Below, in pieces: positions 16,505 through 24,513 of a stretch of DNA of 31,777 nucleotides. The stretch is from Colivivens sp963626085 (GTDB lineage Bacteria; Bacteroidota; Bacteroidia; Bacteroidales; Bacteroidaceae): NCBI GenBank assembly GCA_963626085.1, contig CAVFVJ010000044.1, positions 1 through 31,777 of the forward strand, written 5' to 3'. How positions within the stretch are numbered: position 1 is the stretch's first letter; every line of letters begins with the position of its first letter. Position numbers and translations under genes: made by a program. The notes under the pieces were generated by a model, which was not told where the DNA came from, searched no databases, and was given only the letters and a program-made list of their open reading frames with translations.

Positions 16505-17393
16505 GTCTTGACGGTCGCAAAGATGCTGCGAGACGCAAGCCGAGGTCAAAGGAACGGAAATCGTGCGCAAGTCCCCTGCGGTCCGACACACGACAGTACT
16601 CGTTTCCGTCAGAAAAGCTTCCTCCCCGAATTACCCTGTCCGAACGCAACGAATCAACCATAGGATTGTCAATCTGAGCCCCATCGTAGTTCTTGTACAG
16701 CTCTTCGCACCACTCATACACATTGCCGCTCATGTCATAAAGTCCCAACTCATTTGGATGTTTACCACCGACAGCATGAGTGTTCATGCGGTGGTTTCCC
16801 CCATACCAAGCCACATCGTCCACATTGTCACTACCAGAATACTTATAGCCCTTGCTTTTGTTGCCTCCACGCACAGCATACTCCCACTCTGCTTCTGTAG
16901 GCAAACGGAACTCCATTCCTGTCAATGAGTTCAGTTTACTGATGAACGATTGGCAGTCATCCCAGTTGACATATTCTACTGGCAAGTTACTTCCAACGGA
17001 ACAGGAAGGATTGCTGCCCATGACAGTCTCCCATTCCAGTTGTGTAACCTCATACTTACCTATCAAGAAACTTTCGACAGATCTCTTATGAGCTGGCTTC
17101 TCATTGTCGCAAGCTTCACTCCCCTGCTCTGGTGTGGCACCCATCATGAACGTGCCGCCCTCCACAAGTACCATATTTCCTACAAGGCTGTCAATGACCG
17201 CATTGCCGGTTGATTTATTCTCCGTGTTTACCAATCTTACTGAATCTACCCCATCATCCACGTCTGTCACACGACTGTCTAGACACTGCATATACCATAC
17301 CGATGCAACCACAGCTAATACAGCAACAGCGACAAACATCCCTATCAGCCCCTTTACACCCAAAAATCCAACCTTACAATACCGAAATTTCAT
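16485..17393 (-). CDS. Membrane-anchored formylglycine-generating-enzyme-fold (SUMF1) protein
   Basis: This protein belongs to the FGE/SUMF1 fold family. A start at 17393 gives 302 aa (MKFRYCKVGF); an in-frame ATG at 17405 would add MRKN. The frame is open further upstream, but the promoter-like box at 17415-17422 lies inside that extension. Residues about 10-33 form one membrane segment (VKGLIGMFVAVAVLAVVASV), so the domain probably faces the periplasm. FGE-fold motifs are MVLVEGGTFMMGA, GKYEVTQLEWETVMG, FRLPTEAEWEYAVRGG, YDMSGNVYEWCEE, VIRGGSF and LGLRLA. At the active site the motif reads GGSFSDGNEYC: the first of the two FGE cysteines is Asp, while the second is kept. Conversion of sulfatase Cys/Ser to formylglycine is therefore doubtful, and no sulfatase is nearby. 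A structural or GldJ/K-like role is possible but unproven. Confidence 0.82.
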   Translation of the reverse strand: MKFRYCKVGFLGVKGLIGMFVAVAVLAVVASVWYMQCLDSRVTDVDDGVDSVRLVNTENKSTGNAVIDSLVGNMVLVEGGTFMMGATPEQGSEACDNEKPAHKRSVESFLIGKYEVTQLEWETVMGSNPSCSVGSNLPVEYVNWDDCQSFISKLNSLTGMEFRLPTEAEWEYAVRGGNKSKGYKYSGSDNVDDVAWYGGNHRMNTHAVGGKHPNELGLYDMSGNVYEWCEELYKNYDGAQIDNPMVDSLRSDRVIRGGSFSDGNEYCRVSDRRGLAHDFRSFDLGLRLAASLRPSRQKSGAH

Positions 17394-17414
17394 GTTTTTT
17401 CTCATTACGTCTTG

Positions 17415-17422
17415 CAAAGGTA
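17415..17422 (-). promoter_or_regulatory. Putative -7 promoter element for the FGE-like gene
   Basis: The minus strand reads TACCTTTG, an exact TAnnTTTG match, 10 bases before the ATG at 17405 and 22 before the ATG at 17393. This makes the later start comfortable and the earlier one near-leaderless. Confidence 0.6.
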
Positions 17423-17527
17423 TACAAAGAACCGCACACAGACAAACGGGAGAAAAGTTTTCTGTCCATAAACACAAAATATCTCATTACACGTTCAGCA
17501 CACAAGACAAAACACAGAGGCTATCGC

Positions 17528-17558
17528 ATTGCCATTATAAATAAATGTAGTAACTTTG
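17528..17558 (+). promoter_or_regulatory. Putative promoter for the LacI-uvrB operon
   Basis: TAACTTTG (17551-17558) is an exact -7 match, and ATTG (17528-17531) lies 19 bases upstream, in the -33 position with one mismatch to TTTG. The leader to the ATG at 17633 is about 70 bases. Confidence 0.6.
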
Positions 17559-17632
17559 CAGAGTGTATGCACATAAGATTACGACTGTAATCACACAAGG
17601 CATCATCAACAGGTAAAAAGTAGGACAGTCTG

Positions 17633-18700
17633 ATGGAAAAGCAACCAAGAATTCGCATCAAGGATATAGCCGAAATGGCAGGAGTTAGCGTTGGTACAGT
17701 AGACCGTGTTCTCCACGGTCGCGCCAACGTGTCTAAATTGAGTTTAGAGAAAGTAGAGAGGGTTCTGGAGGAAATCAATTACGAGCCCAACCACTATGCC
17801 AGTGCATTGGCAAGTAACAAAACATACAAGTTCGCAGCCATCATCCCTATGCACGAGGAAGACTCCTATTGGGCACGAGTAGAGAAAGGTCTACATGAAG
17901 GCGTTAAGCGATACACTGATTTCAAGCTAACGTTCAAAGTGTTCAACTACGACCAGTTCAATGAAGACTCCTTCGACGTGCAGACACGCAACCTACTGGC
18001 ATACAAGCCAAGTGCGGTAATTATCGGACCGATCTTCAACCACAAGCACTTGAGTCGGTTCATCAAGAAGTTGGAAAGCAGGGACACCCCCTACTCACTA
18101 CTCGACTCCTATTGGCCTGAGTTTAACCCAGTCTCTTTCTATGGTCAGGATGCAGAACGAAGTGGAGCATTCTCCGCACGTATACTCCTCATGGCTGCAG
18201 GCGCATCAAAGAAAATCGCACTGTTCAAGATGCTGGGTGAAGGACGTGTAGCAAGTCGGCAGCAGCTCGACCGCGAGAAGGGTTTCCGCGAATATGTAGC
18301 CAAGCACAGTCCTGACACAAGAATCGTTGACCTCAACCTTTACGTCTACGATAAAGTGGGTGTATCAGACTCGCTGAAACGGTTCTTCACAAAGTATCCT
18401 GACATCGGATACGGCATTTCGTTCAACTCGTCAATACATGTCATCGGAAACTTTCTCAAGCACGAGATGCCCGACCGTCCACACATATGCCTCATGGGAT
18501 ATGACGCCATTGAATCCAACATACAATGTTTGCGTGACGGGTATGTGGACTTCCTCGTCGGTCAGCATCCACAACACCAGGGACTCAACTGTTTCCGTAG
18601 CATCTTCAATTCGTGCGTGTTGCAGATGAAGCAGACTGTCATGCATTATGAGGGAATAGACCTCATAATGGCTGAGAACATCGACTTCTACAAAGACTGA
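17633..18700 (+). CDS. LacI-family transcriptional regulator
   Basis: This predicted sugar-responsive DNA-binding protein has 355 aa. An N-terminal LacI helix-turn-helix (residues about 7-35, IRIKDIAEMAGVSVGTVDRV) and hinge helix (YEPNHYASALAS) precede a periplasmic-binding-protein-like effector domain (from about residue 65, KFAAIIPMHEEDSYW to the end). The dimerisation/effector core is complete. It is followed after 1 base by uvrB, an unusual partner. The ligand is unknown. I saw no clear palindromic operator in the 17406-17632 gap, though a degenerate one could be missed by eye. Confidence 0.92.
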   Translation: MEKQPRIRIKDIAEMAGVSVGTVDRVLHGRANVSKLSLEKVERVLEEINYEPNHYASALASNKTYKFAAIIPMHEEDSYWARVEKGLHEGVKRYTDFKLTFKVFNYDQFNEDSFDVQTRNLLAYKPSAVIIGPIFNHKHLSRFIKKLESRDTPYSLLDSYWPEFNPVSFYGQDAERSGAFSARILLMAAGASKKIALFKMLGEGRVASRQQLDREKGFREYVAKHSPDTRIVDLNLYVYDKVGVSDSLKRFFTKYPDIGYGISFNSSIHVIGNFLKHEMPDRPHICLMGYDAIESNIQCLRDGYVDFLVGQHPQHQGLNCFRSIFNSCVLQMKQTVMHYEGIDLIMAENIDFYKD

Positions 18701-18701
18701 C

Positions 18702-20774
18702 ATGAACAAATTTGAACTGACATCGGACTACCAGCCCACAGGAGACCAGCCTGAAGCAATCAAGCAACTTACCGATGGGGTAAGGGAAGGATTGCCTGCG
18801 CAGGTACTGCTCGGCGTGACAGGTTCGGGCAAGACGTTCACCATAGCCAACGTAATCAATAATATCAACCGCCCTACCCTCATACTCAGCCACAACAAGA
18901 CCCTGGCACATCAGCTCTACACCGAGATGAAGGGATTCTTTCCGCATAATGCAGTGGAATATTATGTCAGTTACTATGACTACTACCAACCAGAGGCTTA
19001 TTTACCTGCTACAGACACATACATAGAGAAAGACCTTGCCATCAACGAAGAGGTGGATAGGCTGAGAATAGCAGCCACACGGTCACTGCTCTCGGGTAGG
19101 AACGATGTAGTAGTGGTCAGTTCCGTATCGTGCATCTACGGTATGGGCTCGCCTGTGGACTTTGAAGCAAACACCGTGAAGGTTGAAGTGGGACAGAGCA
19201 TTGACATCAACGACTTGCTGAGGAGACTTATCGACAGCATGTATGTGCGCAACGACATCGACCCCGTACATGGACAGTTCAGTGTGAAGGGAGAGACAGT
19301 CAACATTGCTCTTGCCTACGATGACAAGACTGTGCGCCTGCGCTTTGCATGGGACGAGATAGAAAGCATTGAGGAGATTGACCCCGTGAGCGGTGAACAG
19401 ATGGAGTCATTCACTGAATACCATATATACCCTGCAAACCTATTCACGACAAGCAAAGAGCGCGCACAACTGGCCATAGAACAAATCAAGAAAGATCTGG
19501 ACGAACGTGTTAGGTTCTATGACAGCATTGGCGACTACGTCAAACGCGACCTTATAGAGACACGTGTGACCAACGACATAGAGATGATTCGGGAGATAGG
19601 CTACTGCTCAGGTATCGAGAACTACTCGCGTTACTTCGACGGCAGACAACCAGGCGAACGACCTTACTGCCTACTTGACTTCTTCCCCAAGGACTTTCTG
19701 ATGGTGGTTGATGAGAGCCATGAGTCCATCCCACAAATACGTGCCATGTACGGAGGTGACCGTAAGAGGAAACAGACACTGGTGGAGTATGGCTACCGGT
19801 TGCCAGCAGCTTTGGACAATCGTCCGCTTACGTTCGATGAGTACGAATCCATGACCCATCAGACTATCTACATGACTGCCACCCCTGCTGAATATGAGCT
19901 TCAGAAATCAGATGGAGTGATTGTGGAGCAGGTCATCCGTCCGACAGGTCTGCTTGAACCCGAAATAGAGATGCGTCCAACTGCCAATCAGATAGACGAC
20001 CTTATGGAAGAGATACAACTTCGTGTCGAACGCCACGAAAGGGTACTGGCCACAACCATATCCAAGCGCATGGCAGAGGAACTGGCGGACTACCTTGTAC
20101 AGAATGGGGTTAAGAGCGCGTACATACACAGTGATGTTGACACTTTCGAGAGGGTGGACATTCTCAACCGTCTGCGCAGTGGAGAGATAGACGTACTGGT
20201 GGGAGTCAACCTCTTACGCGAAGGACTCGACTTGCCCGAAGTGTCACTTGTCGCTATTCTAGACGCAGACAAAGAAGGATTCCTCAGAAGCTACAGGTCA
20301 CTGACACAGACCATCGGACGTGCGGCACGCAACGTCAACGGCAAAGCCATCCTATACTGTGACAGGGAGACTGACAGTATACGGAAAACCATAGAGGAGA
20401 CCAACCGTAGACGGGCGAAACAACTCCAATATAATAAAGAGCATCACATCACTCCTACACAAATCAAAAAGTCACAGGCGGCAATCGCCGAAGGCAAGCA
20501 TGTGGACTATGTGGGCAAAGCATACATAGAAGAATCGTTCCAAAAAGTGGCAGAAGACCCAGTAGTGATGAAAATGGACAAAGAGGCTCTCGACAAAGCC
20601 ATAGAGCACACACGCACTCTCATGCAGCAGGCTGCCAAGAAACTGGACTTCATGATGGCAGCACAGTACCGTGACGAAATGCTTAGGATGGAAGAGATGC
20701 GCGACAACAAGGGATGGAAAAAAGAAGTCGAGCAGAGAAAGACTAGAACCAAGACAAAAGAAAAGAAGATATGA
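18702..20774 (+). CDS. uvrB: UvrABC system protein B
   Basis: UvrB is the central helicase-like damage-verification subunit of nucleotide excision repair. The 690-aa protein has Walker A GVTGSGKTFT (residues 38-47), the beta-hairpin with the YYDYYQPEAYLP tyrosines, Walker B as DESHESIPQ, RPLTFDEYE, MTATPAEYE, motif V/VI segments (VGVNLLREGLDLPEVSLVAI, ADKEGFLRS, QTIGRAARNVNGK) and a C-terminal UVR domain near 630-665 (LMQQAAKKLDFMMAAQYRDE). It ends in a Lys/Arg/Thr-rich tail. It begins 1 base after the LacI-family gene and overlaps the next gene by 4 bases (ATGA), so translation is probably coupled both ways. Confidence 0.98.
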   Translation: MNKFELTSDYQPTGDQPEAIKQLTDGVREGLPAQVLLGVTGSGKTFTIANVINNINRPTLILSHNKTLAHQLYTEMKGFFPHNAVEYYVSYYDYYQPEAYLPATDTYIEKDLAINEEVDRLRIAATRSLLSGRNDVVVVSSVSCIYGMGSPVDFEANTVKVEVGQSIDINDLLRRLIDSMYVRNDIDPVHGQFSVKGETVNIALAYDDKTVRLRFAWDEIESIEEIDPVSGEQMESFTEYHIYPANLFTTSKERAQLAIEQIKKDLDERVRFYDSIGDYVKRDLIETRVTNDIEMIREIGYCSGIENYSRYFDGRQPGERPYCLLDFFPKDFLMVVDESHESIPQIRAMYGGDRKRKQTLVEYGYRLPAALDNRPLTFDEYESMTHQTIYMTATPAEYELQKSDGVIVEQVIRPTGLLEPEIEMRPTANQIDDLMEEIQLRVERHERVLATTISKRMAEELADYLVQNGVKSAYIHSDVDTFERVDILNRLRSGEIDVLVGVNLLREGLDLPEVSLVAILDADKEGFLRSYRSLTQTIGRAARNVNGKAILYCDRETDSIRKTIEETNRRRAKQLQYNKEHHITPTQIKKSQAAIAEGKHVDYVGKAYIEESFQKVAEDPVVMKMDKEALDKAIEHTRTLMQQAAKKLDFMMAAQYRDEMLRMEEMRDNKGWKKEVEQRKTRTKTKEKKI

Positions 20775-21754
20775 CAGGTCAAATCATCAGATTCATAAAG
20801 AACTGGACACTGCCCATAGCTATAGTCATGGGTATTGTGCTGTACTTCGTCTACGTGAATATCCATGCATTAGATGGGACACATGCCTTCATGAACGACT
20901 TTGTAGGTATCCTCCAACCTATGCTCATATTCATGATGCTCTTCCTCTCGTTCTGCAAGGTGAACGTAAAGGAACTGCGTCCGCACAGATGGCAACTGAA
21001 ACTGTTGGCGATACAGGCGTTCACATTTGTAGGACTTGCCATACCTATAATCATATACCCACAGATACAAGGAAGGGTCATAATCGAAAGTGCCATGCTG
21101 TGTATGATTTGTCCAACAGCAACCGCTGCAGCGGTAGTAACCAACAAACTGCATGGGAAGATAAGTACTGTTGTCAGTTACACCTGCATAGACAATCTAA
21201 TGGCAGCCATGCTCATCCCGGCTGTAGTGTCGGCACTACACAGTGAAACCAACGACATCGGGTTGATTGACTCATTCACCGTCATCATAGGCAAGGTATT
21301 CCCATTATTGATATTGCCACTGATGTTGGCACTGACAGTAAAGTTTCTTATGCCGAAAGTCCATGCATTCATGGCACGCATCAGTTACATCTCGTTCTAC
21401 TTGTGGGCTGTGGCACTGACACTTGCCATTGGAGTCACCACCAAAGCGTTGGCACACAGCCACGAGACCATCATCACCTATATAGGCATCGCCATTGTGT
21501 CCGCACTATGTTGTGTCATCCAGTTTGCTTGCGGACGATTCATAGGCAAGCACCACGGAGAACCGATAGCCGGAGCACAAAGTCTCGGACAGAAGAACAC
21601 CGCATTCTGCATATGGGTTGCTTACACATTCATGAATCCCGTGGCAGCCCTTGCCGGAGGTTTCTATTCAATATGGCACAATCTCATCAACTCCTACCAG
21701 TTATACCTTGAACGCAAACGGTTTGCTAACATTACTAACAATCAAAATAGATAA
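20771..21754 (+). CDS. Bile acid:sodium symporter (BASS/SBF)-family transporter
   Basis: This is a 327-aa inner-membrane protein with about nine or ten hydrophobic helices. It resembles the SBF/BASS fold: MLIFMMLFLSFCKVNVKEL, CMICPTATAAAVVTNKLHG (matching the family's Pro-Thr/Gly-rich crossover) and GQKNTAFCIWVAYTFMNP with a conserved Gln-Asn. Substrates in this family range from bile acids to organic acids and pantoate, so the name should not be read as bile acid transport. The ATG overlaps the uvrB stop, so expression follows uvrB. DUF3078 follows 12 bases downstream. Confidence 0.75.
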   Translation: MTGQIIRFIKNWTLPIAIVMGIVLYFVYVNIHALDGTHAFMNDFVGILQPMLIFMMLFLSFCKVNVKELRPHRWQLKLLAIQAFTFVGLAIPIIIYPQIQGRVIIESAMLCMICPTATAAAVVTNKLHGKISTVVSYTCIDNLMAAMLIPAVVSALHSETNDIGLIDSFTVIIGKVFPLLILPLMLALTVKFLMPKVHAFMARISYISFYLWAVALTLAIGVTTKALAHSHETIITYIGIAIVSALCCVIQFACGRFIGKHHGEPIAGAQSLGQKNTAFCIWVAYTFMNPVAALAGGFYSIWHNLINSYQLYLERKRFANITNNQNR

Positions 21755-21766
21755 AACAGTTGAACT

Positions 21767-23020
21767 ATGAAGAGAGCATTATACATATCTATCTTTTGGA
21801 TGCTGGCAATCACCGCCAATGCACAAACGAACAATATCGTACAGCGATACACAGACTCATTGAAAGTGGCTGCGGCAAAATGCACAGAAGTGAACGTAAG
21901 GTCTGAAGCCACTCCCTACTACTTCCAGATGCTCTATCCCGACACTTACTACTCTAATGTCACGAGAAACGCACTGTCACTCGACTCTAATGACTCACAA
22001 TACCCAATTGACATGGAGACTCTGAAACTGTACGTAAATCGTCCCAATATAGCAAAACATTATGACGGACAGTTCGGAAACGATAAACCCATCGACACCA
22101 ACAACAAGACGCTACAACCCACCGAAGACATAAAGAGGGAACTGAAGAACGTGGTTGTCGAACCAATCAAGGACGACAATGAGATTGAAGATCTGGACAT
22201 TGGGCTACAGGTACACAGACCCAACTTCTGGAAGACCAGCGGTTCTGCCAATCTGCAGTTCACACAGAATTACTTCAGCGAGAACTGGTACCGTGGAGGC
22301 AACAACAATGGAACACTGCTTGCCGTACTGACACTCCGCGCAAACTACAACGATACAAAGAAGTTGACATGGGAGAACACGCTCGACATGAGGTTGGGAT
22401 TCATTACCACCACCTCCGACACCTGTCACACATTCCTCACCAACAACGACCGCATACAACTGAACAGCAAACTGGGTTACAAGGCTGCCAAATACTGGAA
22501 CTACACCATCTCCACAGAAGCGAAGACCCAGTTCATGCCTGGTTACAGAAGCAACAACAGGCTGAAATTCTCACAGTTCATTGCTCCACTCGACGTAGCT
22601 GTGTCAGTCGGTATGGACTACAAGCCGAGCATCAAGAACGGTTCCCTCTCCGTAGCGCTACTTCCGCTCTCCTACAAGATGCGATACATCGGAACAGACA
22701 ATGAGAACATACACAAGACATACAACTTCGTGGGACGCACAACCACACAAGACTATGGTTCACGTATAGAAGTGAACACAAATATAAAACTGCACAAGAA
22801 CATCACATGGAGATGCAGAAGCTACTGCTTCACCTCCTACGAGTATGTGGAAGCAGAATTGGAGAACGTACTGTCCTTCTCCATATCCAAATACATCTCA
22901 TCTGAGTTGAATACACTCTGGCGTTTTGACGACAATCGTGGCAAACAATACTACGATGACAACTTAGGGTATTTCCAGTTCAAGGAATACATAACTCTTG
23001 GTCTGTCCTACAGTTTTTAA
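21767..23020 (+). CDS. DUF3078-family outer-membrane beta-barrel protein
   Basis: A 417-aa protein with a signal peptide (residues 1-19, ending ANAQ). A variable region of about 125 residues precedes a domain rich in alternating hydrophobic/polar strands. Its FSENWYRGGNNNG element is the type of W-x-x-GG-N motif seen in DUF3078 proteins of Bacteroidota. The chain ends in aromatic SYSF, typical of an outer-membrane barrel C terminus. Strands such as RIEVNTNIKLHKNITWRCRS and ISSELNTLWRFDDN support a barrel of about 10-12 strands. The function of this family is not established. It lies 12 bases after the BASS transporter and 39 bases before the TRIC-like gene. Confidence 0.78.
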   Translation: MKRALYISIFWMLAITANAQTNNIVQRYTDSLKVAAAKCTEVNVRSEATPYYFQMLYPDTYYSNVTRNALSLDSNDSQYPIDMETLKLYVNRPNIAKHYDGQFGNDKPIDTNNKTLQPTEDIKRELKNVVVEPIKDDNEIEDLDIGLQVHRPNFWKTSGSANLQFTQNYFSENWYRGGNNNGTLLAVLTLRANYNDTKKLTWENTLDMRLGFITTTSDTCHTFLTNNDRIQLNSKLGYKAAKYWNYTISTEAKTQFMPGYRSNNRLKFSQFIAPLDVAVSVGMDYKPSIKNGSLSVALLPLSYKMRYIGTDNENIHKTYNFVGRTTTQDYGSRIEVNTNIKLHKNITWRCRSYCFTSYEYVEAELENVLSFSISKYISSELNTLWRFDDNRGKQYYDDNLGYFQFKEYITLGLSYSF

Positions 23021-23059
23021 AAATTACAACGTACTGACTATAAACCACACCTAACCCCC

Positions 23060-23716
23060 ATGGACGACAATCAGTCTATATTAGTAAGCCAACTGATGTT
23101 CATCACCGAGTTGCTCGCTACTCTCGCCTACGCTGTATCTGGAATCCGTCATGCCTCGGCAAAACAGTTTGACTGGTTCGGAGGACTCACTGTGGGATTT
23201 GTCGTCGCCATCGGTGGCGGTACTGTGCGCGACATCCTACTCGGGGTGACACCCTTCTGGATGACCAACCCACTGTACATCATCTGTACGATTATGGCAC
23301 AGGTGGGAATACTCCTGTTCGGTAAACTCATCAAGCGCCTGAACAACGCATGGCTTATCTTCGACACACTGGGACTGGCGCTCTACACCATAGTCGGAAT
23401 GCAGAAAACCATAGATTTGCAGTATCCCTTTTGGGTAGCCATAATTATGGGCACTATCACAGGATGTGTGGGCGGCATCATACGCGATGTTCTGCTTAAT
23501 AACACCCCTGTCATCTTCCATAAGGAAATATACGCCATGGCAAGTATTGTTGGTGGGGCCATCTACTGCATCTTGTTTTACCAAGGAGTCGACATTACAG
23601 TTTGTGCTTCCACCACCTTCATTATCATTCTGTTAATCCGATTCCTTTCAATCAGATTCCATCTGTCGCTTCCACACCTGCACTCTGACGATGGAGATGG
23701 GAACGACGAAACTTAA
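23060..23716 (+). CDS. TRIC/UPF0126-family trimeric cation channel
   Basis: A 218-aa membrane protein of about seven helices, formed by two homologous three-helix units. The repeats carry the family's signature: GGGTVRDILLGVTP in the first and GGIIRDVLLNNTPV in the second. Characterised bacterial and archaeal TRIC members are K+/Na+-permeable trimeric channels. The C-terminal tail is hydrophilic with alternating His and Asp (HLSLPHLHSDDGDGND), not part of the usual core. It is likely the last gene of the LacI-uvrB operon, as a fresh promoter follows. Confidence 0.87.
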   Translation: MDDNQSILVSQLMFITELLATLAYAVSGIRHASAKQFDWFGGLTVGFVVAIGGGTVRDILLGVTPFWMTNPLYIICTIMAQVGILLFGKLIKRLNNAWLIFDTLGLALYTIVGMQKTIDLQYPFWVAIIMGTITGCVGGIIRDVLLNNTPVIFHKEIYAMASIVGGAIYCILFYQGVDITVCASTTFIIILLIRFLSIRFHLSLPHLHSDDGDGNDET

Positions 23717-23744
23717 CGTCCATTAGAAAGTTTTCGTGATTATT

Positions 23745-23777
23745 TTTGGTCGTTTCAGGAAAAAGCGATACATTTGC
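23745..23777 (+). promoter_or_regulatory. Putative promoter for the 176-aa secreted protein
   Basis: TACATTTG (23770-23777) is an exact -7 match and TTTG (23745-23748) lies 21 bases upstream as a -33 candidate. The box lies inside a longer upstream reading frame, which supports the ATG at 23844 as the real start. Confidence 0.62.
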
Positions 23778-23843
23778 GGTCGAGATACCTTAATCACCGC
23801 ATTAACAGCGGAAAAGACATTATTAACATTAAACGACCGAATT

Positions 23844-24374
23844 ATGAGAAAGGCATTATTTTTGTTGGTAGCACTACTTGGTACTACATTAGCATCAGCT
23901 CAGATTTACCATGGCGTATACGGGGTGCCATTAGGCAGCAAAGACACAAAAGCCTTTGCAGAATGGAATTCGCGAGAAGTGGTATACGAACAGTCGAAGT
24001 CTCACAAAGACGGTTACATAATCAAGCCAAAGACAACGGCAGATGAAGACAGTAGGACGAATCCTATATCAATCGATGTCATGTTCATCAACCATCGTCT
24101 GTTCAGCGTGAGATACACCTATCCTCGCGACCATTACTCTACAATCTGCGACCTCGTGAAGTTCGCCTATGCACCCTACCTCCGAAGTGAAGACCAGGGA
24201 TTCAAGATGTATTACGATGAGGTGTCCGAACATTTCATCAACATCGGGCACGATGACGAGAACACATATCTGGTGTACGGAATGAATCTCTTCAACCCCA
24301 ATCGCAACAAGAACCGTCCGAGGTTCAAACACCAATACGAACAGCAATACGAGGGTAATCAAGAGCAACACTGA
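23844..24374 (+). CDS. Secreted protein of unknown function
   Basis: From the ATG at 23844 the product is 176 aa with a clear signal peptide (MRKALFLLVALLGTTLASAQ). I do not recognise the mature domain. It begins YHGVYGVPLGSKDTKAF and is followed by a mixed alpha/beta region with many Tyr/Asp residues. It ends in a basic then Gln/Asn-rich tail (NRNKNRPRFKHQYEQQYEG). The upstream frame extends to 23736, but that part contains the predicted promoter and codes for an unlikely Arg/Lys-rich peptide. There is no cysteine after the signal peptide, so it is probably a soluble periplasmic protein. It is followed by a long inverted repeat and then lnb. Confidence 0.72.
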   Translation: MRKALFLLVALLGTTLASAQIYHGVYGVPLGSKDTKAFAEWNSREVVYEQSKSHKDGYIIKPKTTADEDSRTNPISIDVMFINHRLFSVRYTYPRDHYSTICDLVKFAYAPYLRSEDQGFKMYYDEVSEHFINIGHDDENTYLVYGMNLFNPNRNKNRPRFKHQYEQQYEGNQEQH

Positions 24375-24381
24375 CACGTAA

Positions 24382-24463
24382 TAAGGGCTGCAATTGGAAA
24401 CGACTGTTTCAAGACATGCTTTTTACAGTACGAACAGTTTAATTTAGCCAATTGCAGACCTTA
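24382..24463 (+). repeat. Long imperfect inverted repeat (structured element) upstream of lnb
   Basis: CTGCAATTGG (24388-24397) pairs perfectly with CCAATTGCAG (24448-24457). Beyond one G/A mismatch, TAAGG (24382-24386) pairs with CCTTA (24459-24463). Inside, ACTGTT (24403-24408) can pair with AACAGT (24433-24438), leaving a loop holding CTTTTT. The RNA could form an approximately 80-base two-stage hairpin. There is no terminal U-run after the outer stem, so it is not a standard terminator. A regulatory RNA structure, a Rho-type end or a small mobile-repeat remnant are all possible. Confidence 0.6.
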
Positions 24464-24480
24464 CGTATCATTATTTAGCG

Positions 24481-24488
24481 TATCTTTG
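24481..24488 (+). promoter_or_regulatory. Putative -7 promoter element for lnb-secA
   Basis: TATCTTTG is an exact TAnnTTTG match, 25 bases before the GTG start of lnb and 17 bases after the inverted repeat. No TTTG is seen at -33 spacing. Confidence 0.55.
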
Positions 24489-24513
24489 TGCCTTATAAAC
24501 TATATATTATAAG

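Noticed and set aside
23736..23843. Thirty-six-residue upstream extension of the 176-aa secreted protein
   Set aside because: It covers a strong promoter match (23745-23777) and would bury the signal peptide.
24382..24463. Inverted repeat as an ordinary intrinsic terminator
   Set aside because: There is no U-run after the closing arm; the only T-run is in the loop.
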